A stretch of 64,000 nucleotides of DNA from Helicobacteraceae bacterium (lineage in GTDB: Bacteria > Campylobacterota > Campylobacteria > Campylobacterales > Helicobacteraceae): NCBI GenBank assembly GCA_900770765.1, contig CAAGLK010000112.1:6843-70842 (forward strand), written 5' to 3'. Positions 1 to 8,796 of this stretch are shown here, piece by piece. The notes beneath the pieces are model-generated. The model was given only the letters and a program-made list of their open reading frames with translations, did no database searches and was not told the origin of the DNA. The position numbers were made by a program, and so were the translations under genes. Position 1 is the stretch's first letter, and every line of letters begins with the position of its first letter.

Positions 1-515
1 CGGATAATACGCAAGAGTATAAAATTGCTGGACCTTTAAGTAATGCGGATTCTAGCTATGAATTTTATAGCGGCGAGTTAGAAGCTATTGTCGGTTATCG
101 CTTTGGCGATGAGTTTAGCATTAAGCCTTACATTGGCGTAAATAACTCTTATAATTATAGGACAGGGATTAAGCAAAATGGCGGTGTGCTAATGAGAGCG
201 GATTCTCAAAAATATTACGCAATAGATGGAATCTTAGGTGCAGAAGCGCAATATAACCTGCAAAGCGGCTATGTTTATGGGAAGCTAGAGCATTATAGAA
301 CGCTATATTATTCTAATGATTCTATGAAATTTAGGCTAGGAAATAGCGATATGATAGAGCTTTTAATGGATAAAGACTTTAAAACAACTGCATCTTTAGG
401 CTTTATGTATTATTACAATGAGTTCATAAACTTAGGGCTAGAAACTATGTATTCTATATATAATGGCGGCCTTAAAAACTACGGCGGAAGCCTTATGTTT
501 AAATATCTATTCTAA
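1..515 (+). CDS. Outer-membrane beta-barrel protein, C-terminal part (5' end outside window)
   Basis: The reading frame is open from the first bases (codons begin at position 3) to the TAA at 513-515, so this is the 3' end of a longer gene. About 170 residues are visible. They show alternating aromatic/hydrophobic residues typical of transmembrane beta strands and a C-terminal phenylalanine (..FKYLF), the usual signal for BAM-mediated insertion. The repeated YxY/NY-rich strands resemble autotransporter beta-domains or Helicobacter outer-membrane proteins, but I cannot assign the passenger or family. A methionine at 186 is internal and not the start. The gene is followed by about 150 bp of non-coding DNA before the next gene. 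Confidence 0.7.
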   Translation, partial: DNTQEYKIAGPLSNADSSYEFYSGELEAIVGYRFGDEFSIKPYIGVNNSYNYRTGIKQNGGVLMRADSQKYYAIDGILGAEAQYNLQSGYVYGKLEHYRTLYYSNDSMKFRLGNSDMIELLMDKDFKTTASLGFMYYYNEFINLGLETMYSIYNGGLKNYGGSLMFKYLF

Positions 516-627
516 CAATACTCTAAACAAGCGCTAGAATCCTTTGTGCTTGTTTAGAATCGTAACTAAATCTTTATAAAATCAAAAAAATGTTTCTTAA
601 AATTATCAAAACTAAATAAAATAATGT

Positions 628-633
628 TACAAT
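628..633 (+). promoter_or_regulatory. Probable -10 box for the YceI-like gene
   Basis: TACAAT lies 32 bp upstream of the ATG at 665, in an AT-rich stretch, and is followed by a ribosome site (AAAGGA, about 653-658). There is no clear -35 box, which is normal for the main sigma factor in Helicobacter and Campylobacter. Confidence 0.4.
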
Positions 634-664
634 CTCAACTCAATCTTAATATTAAAGGACAATT

Positions 665-1240
665 ATGAAAAAATTATTTATTAGCAGCTTTGCTTCTTTA
701 GCGCTTTGTGGTTCGCTTTTTGCAGCTAGTTTAGATGAAAATAGCGTTAAGGTCGGCTTTGAAGGCTATAAAACTCCAGCGATGGTAGGGACAAAGGGCG
801 TTTTTTCTAAAGTGAATTTAAAGCTAAATAAAGACACCACATCTCTTTCAAAACAGCTAGTGGGCTCCACAATCACACTTTCACCTAAAGATATTGATAT
901 GGGCGGCGAGGTAAATCAAGTAATTACCGACAATGTCGTAAATGCGTTTTTTGGCACACTTAACAATAAAGGCGATATAAAAGTAAGCATAGAAGATGTA
1001 ATAGAGGGTGAGCATAAAGGCGTAATTAACGCAAAAGTTACAATAAATAAGCAAAGTCAAATCGTGCCACTAGTTTATGAAATTTCTGGAAATAATGAAT
1101 TCTCTGCGTCAGGGCGACTAGATTTAAGCGCATTTTCTAACTCTAAAAAAGCACTAAAAGCATTAAGCGAAGTGGCAGCTGGGCATTTAGGGATAAGCTG
1201 GAATATCGTAGATATTAGCGTAAGCGGTAAGCTAAAATAA
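665..1240 (+). CDS. YceI-like periplasmic protein
   Basis: A 191-residue protein with a clear signal peptide (KKLFISSFASLALCGSLFAA, cleavage after about residue 20). The mature part begins with a 'V.vgFEGYKTP' region and ends in 'isWNIVDISVSGKL', the pattern of YceI-family lipocalin-like proteins, which bind isoprenoid-type lipids. The usual YceI C-terminal strand is recognisable. Its role in this organism is unknown; in related bacteria family members are periplasmic and linked to stress or acid tolerance. It is a single gene with its own promoter and a strong stem-loop just downstream. Confidence 0.7.
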   Translation: MKKLFISSFASLALCGSLFAASLDENSVKVGFEGYKTPAMVGTKGVFSKVNLKLNKDTTSLSKQLVGSTITLSPKDIDMGGEVNQVITDNVVNAFFGTLNNKGDIKVSIEDVIEGEHKGVINAKVTINKQSQIVPLVYEISGNNEFSASGRLDLSAFSNSKKALKALSEVAAGHLGISWNIVDISVSGKLK

Positions 1241-1245
1241 ATTAA

Positions 1246-1276
1246 TGTGGAATCGCCTTAAAATTGCGATTCCACA
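1246..1276 (+). terminator. Stem-loop terminator after the YceI-like gene
   Basis: Eleven-base perfect inverted repeat TGTGGAATCGC / GCGATTCCACA with a 9-base loop, starting 6 bp after the stop codon and followed by CTTTT. Both arms contain the genome-wide over-represented 8-mer GTGGAATC/GATTCCAC. Confidence 0.7.
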
Positions 1277-1376
1277 CTTTTAAATTATCCTTTATGTTAG
1301 CAAAAACTAAAAATTCATATTAAAATTACTTTATAATCCATTTTATCTCCTTATTTTTAAGTGCAAAATTATAGTG

Positions 1377-1394
1377 TTTTTTTTTTTTTTTTTT
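1377..1394 (+). repeat. Homopolymeric T18 tract upstream of proA
   Basis: Eighteen consecutive T residues lie 60-78 bp before the proA start and about 29 bp upstream of its probable -10 region. Long poly-T tracts at this position in Helicobacter are known to vary in length and alter promoter strength; here that effect is inferred. Confidence 0.8.
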
Positions 1395-1422
1395 GAAATA
1401 GCTTAAAGTGGTTAAATTTAAG

Positions 1423-1434
1423 TAAAATTATATA
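1423..1434 (+). promoter_or_regulatory. Probable -10 region for proA
   Basis: TAAAATTATATA is the most A/T-rich promoter-like hexamer cluster before proA (start 1455), with a ribosome site AAAGGA about 10 bp before the ATG. The exact hexamer (TAAAAT or TATATA) cannot be decided by eye. Confidence 0.35.
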
Positions 1435-1454
1435 CACAAATTTAAAGGATTTTT

Positions 1455-2705
1455 ATGCAAGAGTTATTAAAAAGAGTTAAGGCTACAAAGGGTTTTTTAA
1501 GCACACTTTCACACACAAAAAGGGTTGATTTTTTAAACGATTGTGCGAATTTATTACTAAAATCGCAAGAAAGAATCTTAAGTGCAAATAAACTAGATTT
1601 AGAAAATGCAAAAAAGCTAAATTTAAGCACTTCAAATATGGAGCGACTAGAGCTAAATGCTAAAAAGCTAGAGGGCATGGCGGAATCCTTACGGCAAATT
1701 GCTAGCTTCCCAGACCCATTAAATCGTGTTTTAAGCGGCTTTAGCAATCATTGTGGGCTGCAAATTGAAAAGGTAAGTGTGCCACTTGGCGTAATAGCTG
1801 TAATCTATGAATCACGCCCTAATGTTACAAGCGATGTAGCCGCCCTTTGCTTTAAAAGCGGAAATGCTTGTGTGCTAAAAGGTGGCAAAGAAGCGCAAAA
1901 AAGCAATGAAGCAATTGTAAGCGTGTTTAAAGAAGCGCTAAAAAAGCATAATTTGCCACAAGATTCCATCGCCTTGCTTCCAGCTATGCAAAAAAGAGAG
2001 GATTTAAAAGAGCTTTTAGTGGCTAAGGATTTTATAGATTTAGTGATTCCAAGGGGCGGAGAGGGGCTTATTTCCTTTGTTAAAGATAATGCAAAAGTGC
2101 CTGTTGTTATGCATGATAAGGGTGTTTGCCATATTTTTGCCCATAAAAGCTGTAAAATTAAGGAGGCTATTTCTGTAATTATAAATGCGAAAACTTCCCG
2201 CCCTAGCGTGTGTAATGCGTGTGAGACACTGCTAATTGATTCTAGCTTTGCGATAGAGTTTTTACCGCTTGTGGCAAATGCATTAAAAGAGTGTGGCACG
2301 GAGCTTAAAGGCTGCGCTAAAAGCGTAGAGATTCTAGCTAATTGTGGAATCTTGTGTGAAAAGATTCCGCTTAGTGATTATCATAAAGAATATGGTGAAA
2401 ATATATTAAATTTACGCATAGTAGATGGCTTAAGCGGTGCGTTAGCGCATATAAAGGAGTTTAGCAGTGGGCATAGCGATGCGATTTTAAGCGAAGATTA
2501 TAGTGTTTTAGAAGAATTTTTAAACGCTGTGGATTCTGCTTGTGTGTATGCGAATGCTTCTACTCGCTTTAGCGATGGAGGGGAGTTTGGCTATGGAGCG
2601 GAAGTTGGAATCTCAACGGCAAAAATCCACGCAAGAGGTCCAATGGGCGTGGAATCCTTAACGATTTATAAATATAAAATTAGAGGTAATTATCAAGTGC
2701 GATAG
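1455..2705 (+). CDS. proA: Gamma-glutamyl phosphate reductase (glutamate-5-semialdehyde dehydrogenase)
   Basis: The 416 residues match the full family length. ProA reduces L-glutamyl-5-phosphate with NADPH to glutamate-5-semialdehyde, the second step of proline synthesis. Diagnostic segments include 'VPLGVIAVIYESRPNVT', 'KGGKEAQKSN', 'IPRGGEGLI', 'VCNACETLL' containing the catalytic cysteine, and the C-terminal 'RGPMGVESLT.YKY'. The gene is monocistronic. Upstream lies a T18 homopolymer that could modulate expression, and a short hairpin overlaps its stop codon. proC is in the same window (14637-15386) but in a separate operon; no proB is seen here. Confidence 0.95.
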   Translation: MQELLKRVKATKGFLSTLSHTKRVDFLNDCANLLLKSQERILSANKLDLENAKKLNLSTSNMERLELNAKKLEGMAESLRQIASFPDPLNRVLSGFSNHCGLQIEKVSVPLGVIAVIYESRPNVTSDVAALCFKSGNACVLKGGKEAQKSNEAIVSVFKEALKKHNLPQDSIALLPAMQKREDLKELLVAKDFIDLVIPRGGEGLISFVKDNAKVPVVMHDKGVCHIFAHKSCKIKEAISVIINAKTSRPSVCNACETLLIDSSFAIEFLPLVANALKECGTELKGCAKSVEILANCGILCEKIPLSDYHKEYGENILNLRIVDGLSGALAHIKEFSSGHSDAILSEDYSVLEEFLNAVDSACVYANASTRFSDGGEFGYGAEVGISTAKIHARGPMGVESLTIYKYKIRGNYQVR

Positions 2706-2719
2706 CCTTTAGAGGCTAT
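2702..2719. terminator. Bidirectional stem-loop between proA and ispG
   Basis: ATAGCCT/AGGCTAT with a 4-base loop, followed by TTTT on the plus strand. It overlaps the stop codons of the convergent genes proA and ispG, which are only 3 bp apart. Confidence 0.55.
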
Positions 2720-3800
2720 TTTGCATTTCTTTATCGGCTTTTATAGCTTCATCTATAAAAATGTGGATTAGCTCATCTTGGCGGAATTTCCCTACAATTT
2801 CACCTTTTTTAATAATTAGTCCATCGCCTGCGCCAAAGGCAATTGCCACATCGGCGTGTTTTGCCTCGCCTAGCGCATTTACCGCACAGCCCATAACAGA
2901 TAACTGCAAGGGCGATTTAAGCGGAGGCATTTTTGCTTTAATTTCTTTTAAAAGTGGCACAAGGTCGGCTTGAAGCCTCCCACAAGTAGGGCAGGAAATA
3001 TAAGTTACACCCTCTTTTTGCCGCCCACTATAGCGTAAGATTCCGCGCGCTATTTCAATTTCCTTTTCAAGCTCACCTGTTATTGAAACACGCATTGTAT
3101 CACCAATGCCTTCTAATAAAAGTCCGCCTAGTGCTATTGAGCTTTTAATCGTGCTAGATTCTAAGTCGCCAGCTTCTGTTACGCCTAAATGAAATGGATA
3201 ATCCACTAAAGGGCGTAAATCGCGGTAGGCTTGCATTGTTCTCTCTACATCGCTAGCTTTTAGCGATATTTTTAAGTCGCTAAAGTCAAAATCCTCTAAA
3301 AGTTTAATATTATAAAGTGCGGATTCCACCATACCCTTTGGAGTCGCACCATATTTTTGCTCAAATTGCTTCTCTAGGCTGCCTGCATTTACGCCTATGC
3401 GGATTGGAATCCCTCTTTGCTTACACGCATTTACCACTGCTTTTATTTTATCCTTAGAGCCGATATTTCCTGGATTTATGCGGATGCAATCTACGGATTC
3501 CGCAGCAATTAGTGCAAGTTTATAGCGAAAGTGAATATCTGCTATTAGTGGTAAATTAGTTTGCTCTTTTAACACTTTTAATGCTTTAGCGTCTTCTTCA
3601 TCGCTAACTGCCACTCGTACAATGTCGCATCCTGCAAAGGTTAGGGCGTCAATTTGTGCTTTTGTCGCTTTAATATCAGCTGTTTTTGAAAAGGTCATAC
3701 TCTGCACAGAAATTGGCGCATCTCCGCCGATTAAGATTCCGCCTACGCTTATTTGCTTTGTCTTAAAGCGTGGTTTTAATGTTTTGCTAGAATCTTGCAT
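2709..3800 (-). CDS. ispG: 4-hydroxy-3-methylbut-2-enyl diphosphate synthase
   Basis: The 363-residue protein has the bacterial IspG (GcpE) TIM-barrel plus [4Fe-4S] domain layout. It converts MEcPP to HMBPP in the non-mevalonate isoprenoid pathway. Visible hallmarks are 'PISVQSMT' near the N-terminus, 'IRINPGNIG', 'IGVNAGSLE', 'LGVTEAGD', and the C-terminal cluster ligands in 'SCPTCGR' and '[12 protein letters not shown]'. The ATG shares one base with the TAA of the upstream WD40-type gene (TAATG), so the two are translationally coupled. Confidence 0.95.
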   Translation of the reverse strand: MQDSSKTLKPRFKTKQISVGGILIGGDAPISVQSMTFSKTADIKATKAQIDALTFAGCDIVRVAVSDEEDAKALKVLKEQTNLPLIADIHFRYKLALIAAESVDCIRINPGNIGSKDKIKAVVNACKQRGIPIRIGVNAGSLEKQFEQKYGATPKGMVESALYNIKLLEDFDFSDLKISLKASDVERTMQAYRDLRPLVDYPFHLGVTEAGDLESSTIKSSIALGGLLLEGIGDTMRVSITGELEKEIEIARGILRYSGRQKEGVTYISCPTCGRLQADLVPLLKEIKAKMPPLKSPLQLSVMGCAVNALGEAKHADVAIAFGAGDGLIIKKGEIVGKFRQDELIHIFIDEAIKADKEMQNSL

Positions 3801-5974
3801 TATTTTTCTTCGTGTTGATGTAGCGGTTGATTATCAATTGATAATAAGGAATCCGCTATGATTTGATTTAAATAGCCTTTAGCATTGCCCTCAAATGGAA
3901 TCTCATTTAACACGCTTGTTAGCCCCATTTCCTCTGCGACTTTTTTTAACTCCTCATCTTTTCCATATCTTTCAATGTAATATTGAAAAGTCTCTTTCCA
4001 GCTAATGTTATCTAATGCACCCTCTTTATTTGGTGCATTTAGAGCAAATTCCTTTAAATAAGCCACTTTTAAAATCGCAGCAATTTTATCTTGCCAATAT
4101 TCAATGTGTAAATAATCCCTTAAATTATCCAATGCGCCCTTACCATTTCCAGCACTAGCAAATGTTAGGGCGTTTTTCTCACATTGTTTAAAAGTGCTAT
4201 AAAGATTCTTATACTCTTCTGTGGAGCGTAAAATATCGTGTGTTTCTGCTAGCTTAAAGGCTTCTGCTAGTTTTCTATTTTGACAAGCGGTGGCGAACTC
4301 TTGCTTTATTTGTAGAATCTTAGCCTTTTGTGTGGCTACTTCTCTAAAGGGCACCATTGATGATAGGAGTTTGCAAATTTCATTTGCCTTTGCAAAATCA
4401 TTTTGATTCTCGCACGCATTTACTCGCTGCATTATTTGGTCGCCTATTAAAAGAGCGCTTCTATAAATTAGCGTATCTTTTAAAAAGGGTAGTCTCTCAC
4501 ATAGTTTAAAGTATTCTACGAAGTTTTTAGATTTATAGATATTATCGGCTTGGACGAATTTATCGCTATTTCTAATTAGCATCATCGCGGAATCCTTTTT
4601 TGATTTTACATTTACAAAAGGTCTAAGCAAGTCTTGCACCTTTGCCATATTGTCTTGTGGAGCTTGGAATAATAAGCGTTTTGCTACTTCAAAGGATTTA
4701 TTCCATAGATTTTCTAGCTGCTCATAAGCTATTGTTTCTTTTAAATAAGGATTTAGCTCTACTAAGCGGTAGGCATCTACGAATTTTTTTGCTTCAATTG
4801 CGTCTAGGAATTTTGCTACGGCTTCTTTTTGCTGCCAATAGTAGTCAAATTCTTGCTTTTTATTTTTATCTAGCATAAATGGTTCTACTAAATCTGTTGC
4901 TTCTTGGATTTGGTCTTTTGCTAAAAGGTCAATTGCTTTTGCTAGTGTTTCTTTCCATAGAGTTTCTAGCTTCGTGCAGTATTCTTTTAAGGTTTGTAAA
5001 AAAACATTTTTTTGCTGAATTAAAGCTAGGGCACCTTTTAGGTCGTTTTTTTCTAAAGTTTGTAGCATTTCATCTCTTGCTCTGTTTATCTCTACAATCT
5101 CTATCGCGCCATCGCTATAGCCTAGATATAAAAGATTATCGGCAAATCGCATTGTAGTAATCCCTGTGTGTTCTAGCTGTATAGAATCTGCTAGAGCATT
5201 ATCGCTTAGACAAATGATTCTTAAAATCTTATCTCTACCGCCAACAAGGGCGAAGTCATCATTACCTGGAATCCTATGGCAAGCAGTAAGCCACGCATTT
5301 TTTAGCGTCATTCTGCTAATTAGCGCGTTTTCTTTAATATCATAAATTAAAACATCTCCTTCTTTTGTAACACATAATAGCTTTTTGTTATCATCATAAA
5401 AAAAAGCGTCTTCAATTAAAGAATCTGTCGTAAAGTGCGCTATTTCCTTGCTTTGAACAACACTATAAACTGAAGCATGTTTGCCAAAACAAGCAGAAAA
5501 TATAAGCTCATCATCATCGCTAAAGGCTATTGTGGATATTGTATCTGGGAAAGGCGGAAGGCTAAAGATTAAGTCTTTTGTGGATTCCGCATATACAAGC
5601 ACACGCCCATCCTCTCCGCCTGTGGCTAAAAGGCTATCATCAAATGAGAATTTCGCTTTTGAGATAGGTAGCTTCTGCCAAGTTAGCTGCATAACGGGGG
5701 CGATTTCTTTTTTCGCTGTTAGCACAACTCCCTTTGAATTACTTACAAAGCCTAGCACTATTGTGTAATTTGCATGTGAAATGCTAGCAGCTTTACTAAA
5801 GTGATGTAGCGGCTCAATATCTTTTGAGAGTTGTAGGGCTTTATCAATTATATGTGTTTCTTTAGAAAATATAGAAATATTATAAAAATTATCCACACAA
5901 ATAATAGAATCTTTTGTTACAGAAATACCAAGAGCACTACCTACTAAGCGTAACTGACCCTTTAGCGGAAACAT
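3800..5974 (-). CDS. WD40-propeller plus helical-repeat protein, function unknown
   Basis: This 724-residue soluble protein has no signal peptide. Residues about 1-300 look like a beta-propeller of WD40-type repeats ('[15 protein letters not shown]', '[13 protein letters not shown]'). Residues about 300-700 are strongly alpha-helical, with repeated blocks of the form '..[27 protein letters not shown]..' reminiscent of TPR/SEL-like scaffolds. I know proteins of this type in Campylobacterota, but no function is established to my knowledge. It is first in an operon with ispG (one-base overlap) behind its own TATAAT box. A scaffold or protein-interaction role is inference. Confidence 0.6.
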   Translation of the reverse strand: MFPLKGQLRLVGSALGISVTKDSIICVDNFYNISIFSKETHIIDKALQLSKDIEPLHHFSKAASISHANYTIVLGFVSNSKGVVLTAKKEIAPVMQLTWQKLPISKAKFSFDDSLLATGGEDGRVLVYAESTKDLIFSLPPFPDTISTIAFSDDDELIFSACFGKHASVYSVVQSKEIAHFTTDSLIEDAFFYDDNKKLLCVTKEGDVLIYDIKENALISRMTLKNAWLTACHRIPGNDDFALVGGRDKILRIICLSDNALADSIQLEHTGITTMRFADNLLYLGYSDGAIEIVEINRARDEMLQTLEKNDLKGALALIQQKNVFLQTLKEYCTKLETLWKETLAKAIDLLAKDQIQEATDLVEPFMLDKNKKQEFDYYWQQKEAVAKFLDAIEAKKFVDAYRLVELNPYLKETIAYEQLENLWNKSFEVAKRLLFQAPQDNMAKVQDLLRPFVNVKSKKDSAMMLIRNSDKFVQADNIYKSKNFVEYFKLCERLPFLKDTLIYRSALLIGDQIMQRVNACENQNDFAKANEICKLLSSMVPFREVATQKAKILQIKQEFATACQNRKLAEAFKLAETHDILRSTEEYKNLYSTFKQCEKNALTFASAGNGKGALDNLRDYLHIEYWQDKIAAILKVAYLKEFALNAPNKEGALDNISWKETFQYYIERYGKDEELKKVAEEMGLTSVLNEIPFEGNAKGYLNQIIADSLLSIDNQPLHQHEEK

Positions 5975-6007
5975 AAATCACCCCTTAAAATTAATGTAGT
6001 GGGCTTA

Positions 6008-6013
6008 ATTATA
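6008..6013 (-). promoter_or_regulatory. Probable -10 box for the WD40-ispG operon
   Basis: On the minus strand TATAAT lies about 34 bp before the ATG at 5974. The ATG itself is preceded by AAGGGG as a ribosome site. Confidence 0.5.
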
Positions 6014-6031
6014 CTCTTTTTCCTTTAATTT

Positions 6032-6622
6032 TTATTTTAAATTAGGGGCAAAATAGCTTAAAGAGCTTCTGCCAAATTTCCTTGTTTTATAATGGCTAAA
6101 CTCGCCTAAATTGGCTGGAATCTCTAGCTTAGAATCATGTTCAATAATAATTATTTTAAATAGCTTAGAATCTAGCGTTTTAATTAAATTAAAACAATGT
6201 TTATAAATATCTTGCATATTTTCTCTAGTATCAAATGGTGGGTCAATGTAGGCTATTGTGGGGGATTTTAAAGGTTTTAATGCGTTTTTGTATTCTATAA
6301 ATGTATCGCCTAAAATTGCACGATAAGGCGTGGAATCCTTAAAGGTATTTTTAAGATTCCACTCTAAAATTTTAAAAGATTCTTTATTTTTTTCAAAAAA
6401 TAGCGCAAATTTCGCCCCTCTACTTAATGCTTCAATACCCACGCTGCCGCTTCCAGCGAAAAATTCTATAAAGGTTATGTTTAAAATATCAGCACTAAGC
6501 GTGTTAAATAAAGATTCTTTTAAAATCGCTTTTGAAGAGCGAGTAACTTCTAAAGACGCCATTTTTAGTGGCTTACCCTTGTGGATTCCGCCTAAAATGC
6601 GTAAAGTTTTTATGTTTTTCAT
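6032..6622 (-). CDS. rsmD: 16S rRNA (guanine-966-N2)-methyltransferase
   Basis: A 196-residue Rossmann-fold methyltransferase. It has 'LRILGGIHKGKPL' at the N-terminus, as in RsmD, the SAM-binding motif 'FIEFFAGSGSVGIEALSRGA' and the catalytic 'YIDPPF'. The enzyme methylates G966 in the small-subunit rRNA near the P site. The start overlaps the stop of the upstream gene in an ATGA, so the two are co-translated. Confidence 0.88.
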   Translation of the reverse strand: MKNIKTLRILGGIHKGKPLKMASLEVTRSSKAILKESLFNTLSADILNITFIEFFAGSGSVGIEALSRGAKFALFFEKNKESFKILEWNLKNTFKDSTPYRAILGDTFIEYKNALKPLKSPTIAYIDPPFDTRENMQDIYKHCFNLIKTLDSKLFKIIIIEHDSKLEIPANLGEFSHYKTRKFGRSSLSYFAPNLK

Positions 6623-7119
6623 TTTTTAAAATGTTCTAAAATTGTGCTTTGTATTTCTTTAGCGTAGCGTCTTAGAATTTCTTCTAGTTTTTTATTTAAT
6701 TCCGGTGAGTTTTGTGGGATTTGTGTGGTTTGTGCTTGTATATTTTGCGTGGGCTGTGCGATAAAAGTGGGCTGTATTGGCTGTGTGGTAAAATCTATCG
6801 CTTGGGATTCTGCCTGTTGTGCGGAATCTTGTGTGCTTAAATCTGGCGTAATGCTTGAAATATAGGCTTTTTCATTTTGGGATTCTATCTTTATTTTTTG
6901 ATAAAAAGATTCTAGCTCTCGCAGCAGAATCTCTTTTGTAAATGGGATTGCTAAATTTGCGCCTTCAAAATTACCGATTAAAAATACGGGCTTTTTGGAT
7001 TCCACACTTTGTGTGGCGACTACAAAATCACAGAGTTTATAGCTTGTTAAATATTCTTTTAAATAAAGCTCTAGGCTTCTATCTAGCAGCAAAGAATCGC
7101 AAATTAAAGCTATTTTCAT
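6619..7119 (-). CDS. Hypothetical protein with receiver-like N-terminus and Q/T-rich linker
   Basis: These 166 residues match no family I can name. Residues 1-75 ('KIALICDSLLLDRSLELYLKEYLTS...KPVFLIGNF') look like a small alpha/beta domain resembling a degenerate response-regulator receiver. Residues 90-140 are a low-complexity linker rich in Gln, Thr, Ala and Pro. The last 25 residues form a charged helix. It sits between def and rsmD and overlaps rsmD by 4 bases. Function unknown. Confidence 0.6.
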   Translation of the reverse strand: MKIALICDSLLLDRSLELYLKEYLTSYKLCDFVVATQSVESKKPVFLIGNFEGANLAIPFTKEILLRELESFYQKIKIESQNEKAYISSITPDLSTQDSAQQAESQAIDFTTQPIQPTFIAQPTQNIQAQTTQIPQNSPELNKKLEEILRRYAKEIQSTILEHFKK

Positions 7120-7155
7120 ATTAAACCTTTTAGCCTAGAATCTTAAGGTGGAATC

Positions 7156-7662
7156 TTAAAATTTATGCTTTTGTTTTAAGCCTTTTTCAAATTTTTTACG
7201 CTTTATAATTGATAATTTATCTATAAATAAGATTCCATTTAAATGGTCAATTTCATGCTGAAATGCCACGGCTAGGTAATCTTGTGCTAGTATTTCTTGC
7301 TTTTCTCCATAGCGGTTTTGATATGCTATTTTAATGCTTTTAGCCCTTTTTATTTCTTCATAAAATTCTGGCACACTAAGACAGCCTTCATTAAATAAAA
7401 TCTCGCCATCTTTTTCAATTATTTCTGGATTTATGATTTCTAATAAATCTTCTTTATGCTGGTTGCCATCTTCATCTGGTATGCAAATTAATAACGCACG
7501 AATCGGCTTTGCTACTTGAATAGCTGAGATTCCAACTCCATTTTTCTTTAGCATAATTTCATACATTTCATCTAAAAGTGAGTGAAGATTTTCATCAAAA
7601 GTCTCTACTTTTTTAGAAATTTGCCTTAAAAGCGGATTTGGATAAGTTATAACTTCAAGCAT
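7156..7662 (-). CDS. def: Peptide deformylase
   Basis: The 168 residues match the family length. Def removes the formyl group from the N-terminal methionine of new proteins. All three metal/catalytic motifs are visible: motif 1 'GVGISAIQV' (GxGxAAxQ with Ser for Ala), motif 2 'EGCLSVP' with the metal-binding Cys, and motif 3 'QHEIDHLNG' with the HExxH-type His pair and Glu. It starts directly after the stop of the GGDEF-like gene and belongs to the tig-clpP-GGDEF-def run. Confidence 0.95.
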   Translation of the reverse strand: MLEVITYPNPLLRQISKKVETFDENLHSLLDEMYEIMLKKNGVGISAIQVAKPIRALLICIPDEDGNQHKEDLLEIINPEIIEKDGEILFNEGCLSVPEFYEEIKRAKSIKIAYQNRYGEKQEILAQDYLAVAFQHEIDHLNGILFIDKLSIIKRKKFEKGLKQKHKF

Positions 7663-8781
7663 TTAGTCTCCATAGACTACAAAAGATATATTGCTATTTT
7701 GTGCTTTTTTAAGGGCTTCTAAGGCGTTTTTTATAATCTCTTTATGTTTTACTGCTTCATTTATTTCTGCGATTCCCGTGCAAACGCTTAGTGAAATTTC
7801 ATCTTCGCCTATAATCATATTTGTAGTGGCAACTTTTTCAATAAGTCTATTGGCAAATTTCTTAGTAGATTCTTTATCGCTATGGCTTAGTAGAATTCCA
7901 AAGATTCCAGCTCCATAATATGCTATCACATCGCTTTTGCTAGCTACTTTTTGCAATATTTTCGCTAAAGAGCGGTTTATTATCGTGGCTGTTTTTTCGG
8001 AAGTTACCTTCTTGCTTATGTTTTTTGCAATACATACAAATAATAAAGATGATTTATAACCACCACTATAGACGGATTCTAGCTCATCGCCTACGCGGCG
8101 TTCTAAGAATCTTTGATTATACACGCCATATTTTGTATCACAAATTACCGCATCACTTATGCTACTAATTGCAGTGGCAGTTTTATCATAGGAGTTTCTT
8201 AAATCTTGGAGCTGATTATTTGCTACTTCGTTAATTTTAATAAGCTCTTTTTCAAAAATAGAAATTATGTTTTGTAGAGAAATTGCATTACTTGCTGTTT
8301 TTACTTCCCTTTCATGTTTTTTTATAATCTCTCTTAAAAGGTGTAAATTTTTAACAATTGCGCCTACCTGCTGAAGCGTGTTAATCATATGCTGTTGTGC
8401 CTTTATCACTTTAGATTCTAAAAGCGCTTGCTTTTCGGCTGGAATTTGCTCTAACTCTATATGCTGTGCGACATTATCTTTAAATTGCTGTGTTTTATCT
8501 ACTAAAAGTTTTTCAAAATAGATTTTGTAATTATAAGGAGTAGGTGGAATCCCATTTGCATTTAAAGTCTGCACAATTTGAGCTCCATAATCCTCTAAAG
8601 TGCCACTTTGTGCTGTGCTTTCTACATTGTTTGTTTGAGTGCTAAAGCCACTCATTTGCCCTGATGATTCTAGCCCAAAAGAAGAAAAAGAGCTAACGTC
8701 GCTTAGACCTTTAGATTCTTCAATGCCATCTTTTGTTTGAAAGCTCTGTAACCCCTCAAAAGAGCCAAAATCATCATTCAT
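7663..8781 (-). CDS. Degenerate GGDEF-domain protein
   Basis: The 372 residues fall into three parts. The first 60 or so are Ser/Gly/Gln-rich and disordered-looking. A helical region follows (about 70-205, probably coiled coil). The last part (about 210-372) has the diguanylate-cyclase fold: 'DTKYGVYNQRFLERRV' corresponds to 'D.LTGLYNRRYL'. The signature GGDEF is replaced by 'GAGIFG' near residue 290, so metal- and GTP-binding residues are missing and cyclase activity is unlikely. It lies between clpP and def and is probably cotranscribed with tig-clpP. A protein-interaction or nucleotide-sensing role is inference. Confidence 0.75.
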   Translation of the reverse strand: MNDDFGSFEGLQSFQTKDGIEESKGLSDVSSFSSFGLESSGQMSGFSTQTNNVESTAQSGTLEDYGAQIVQTLNANGIPPTPYNYKIYFEKLLVDKTQQFKDNVAQHIELEQIPAEKQALLESKVIKAQQHMINTLQQVGAIVKNLHLLREIIKKHEREVKTASNAISLQNIISIFEKELIKINEVANNQLQDLRNSYDKTATAISSISDAVICDTKYGVYNQRFLERRVGDELESVYSGGYKSSLLFVCIAKNISKKVTSEKTATIINRSLAKILQKVASKSDVIAYYGAGIFGILLSHSDKESTKKFANRLIEKVATTNMIIGEDEISLSVCTGIAEINEAVKHKEIIKNALEALKKAQNSNISFVVYGD

Positions 8782-8796
8782 AACGCCACCCCTTTT

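Noticed and set aside
7663..8781. Active diguanylate cyclase
   Set aside because: The GGDEF signature is replaced by GAGIFG.
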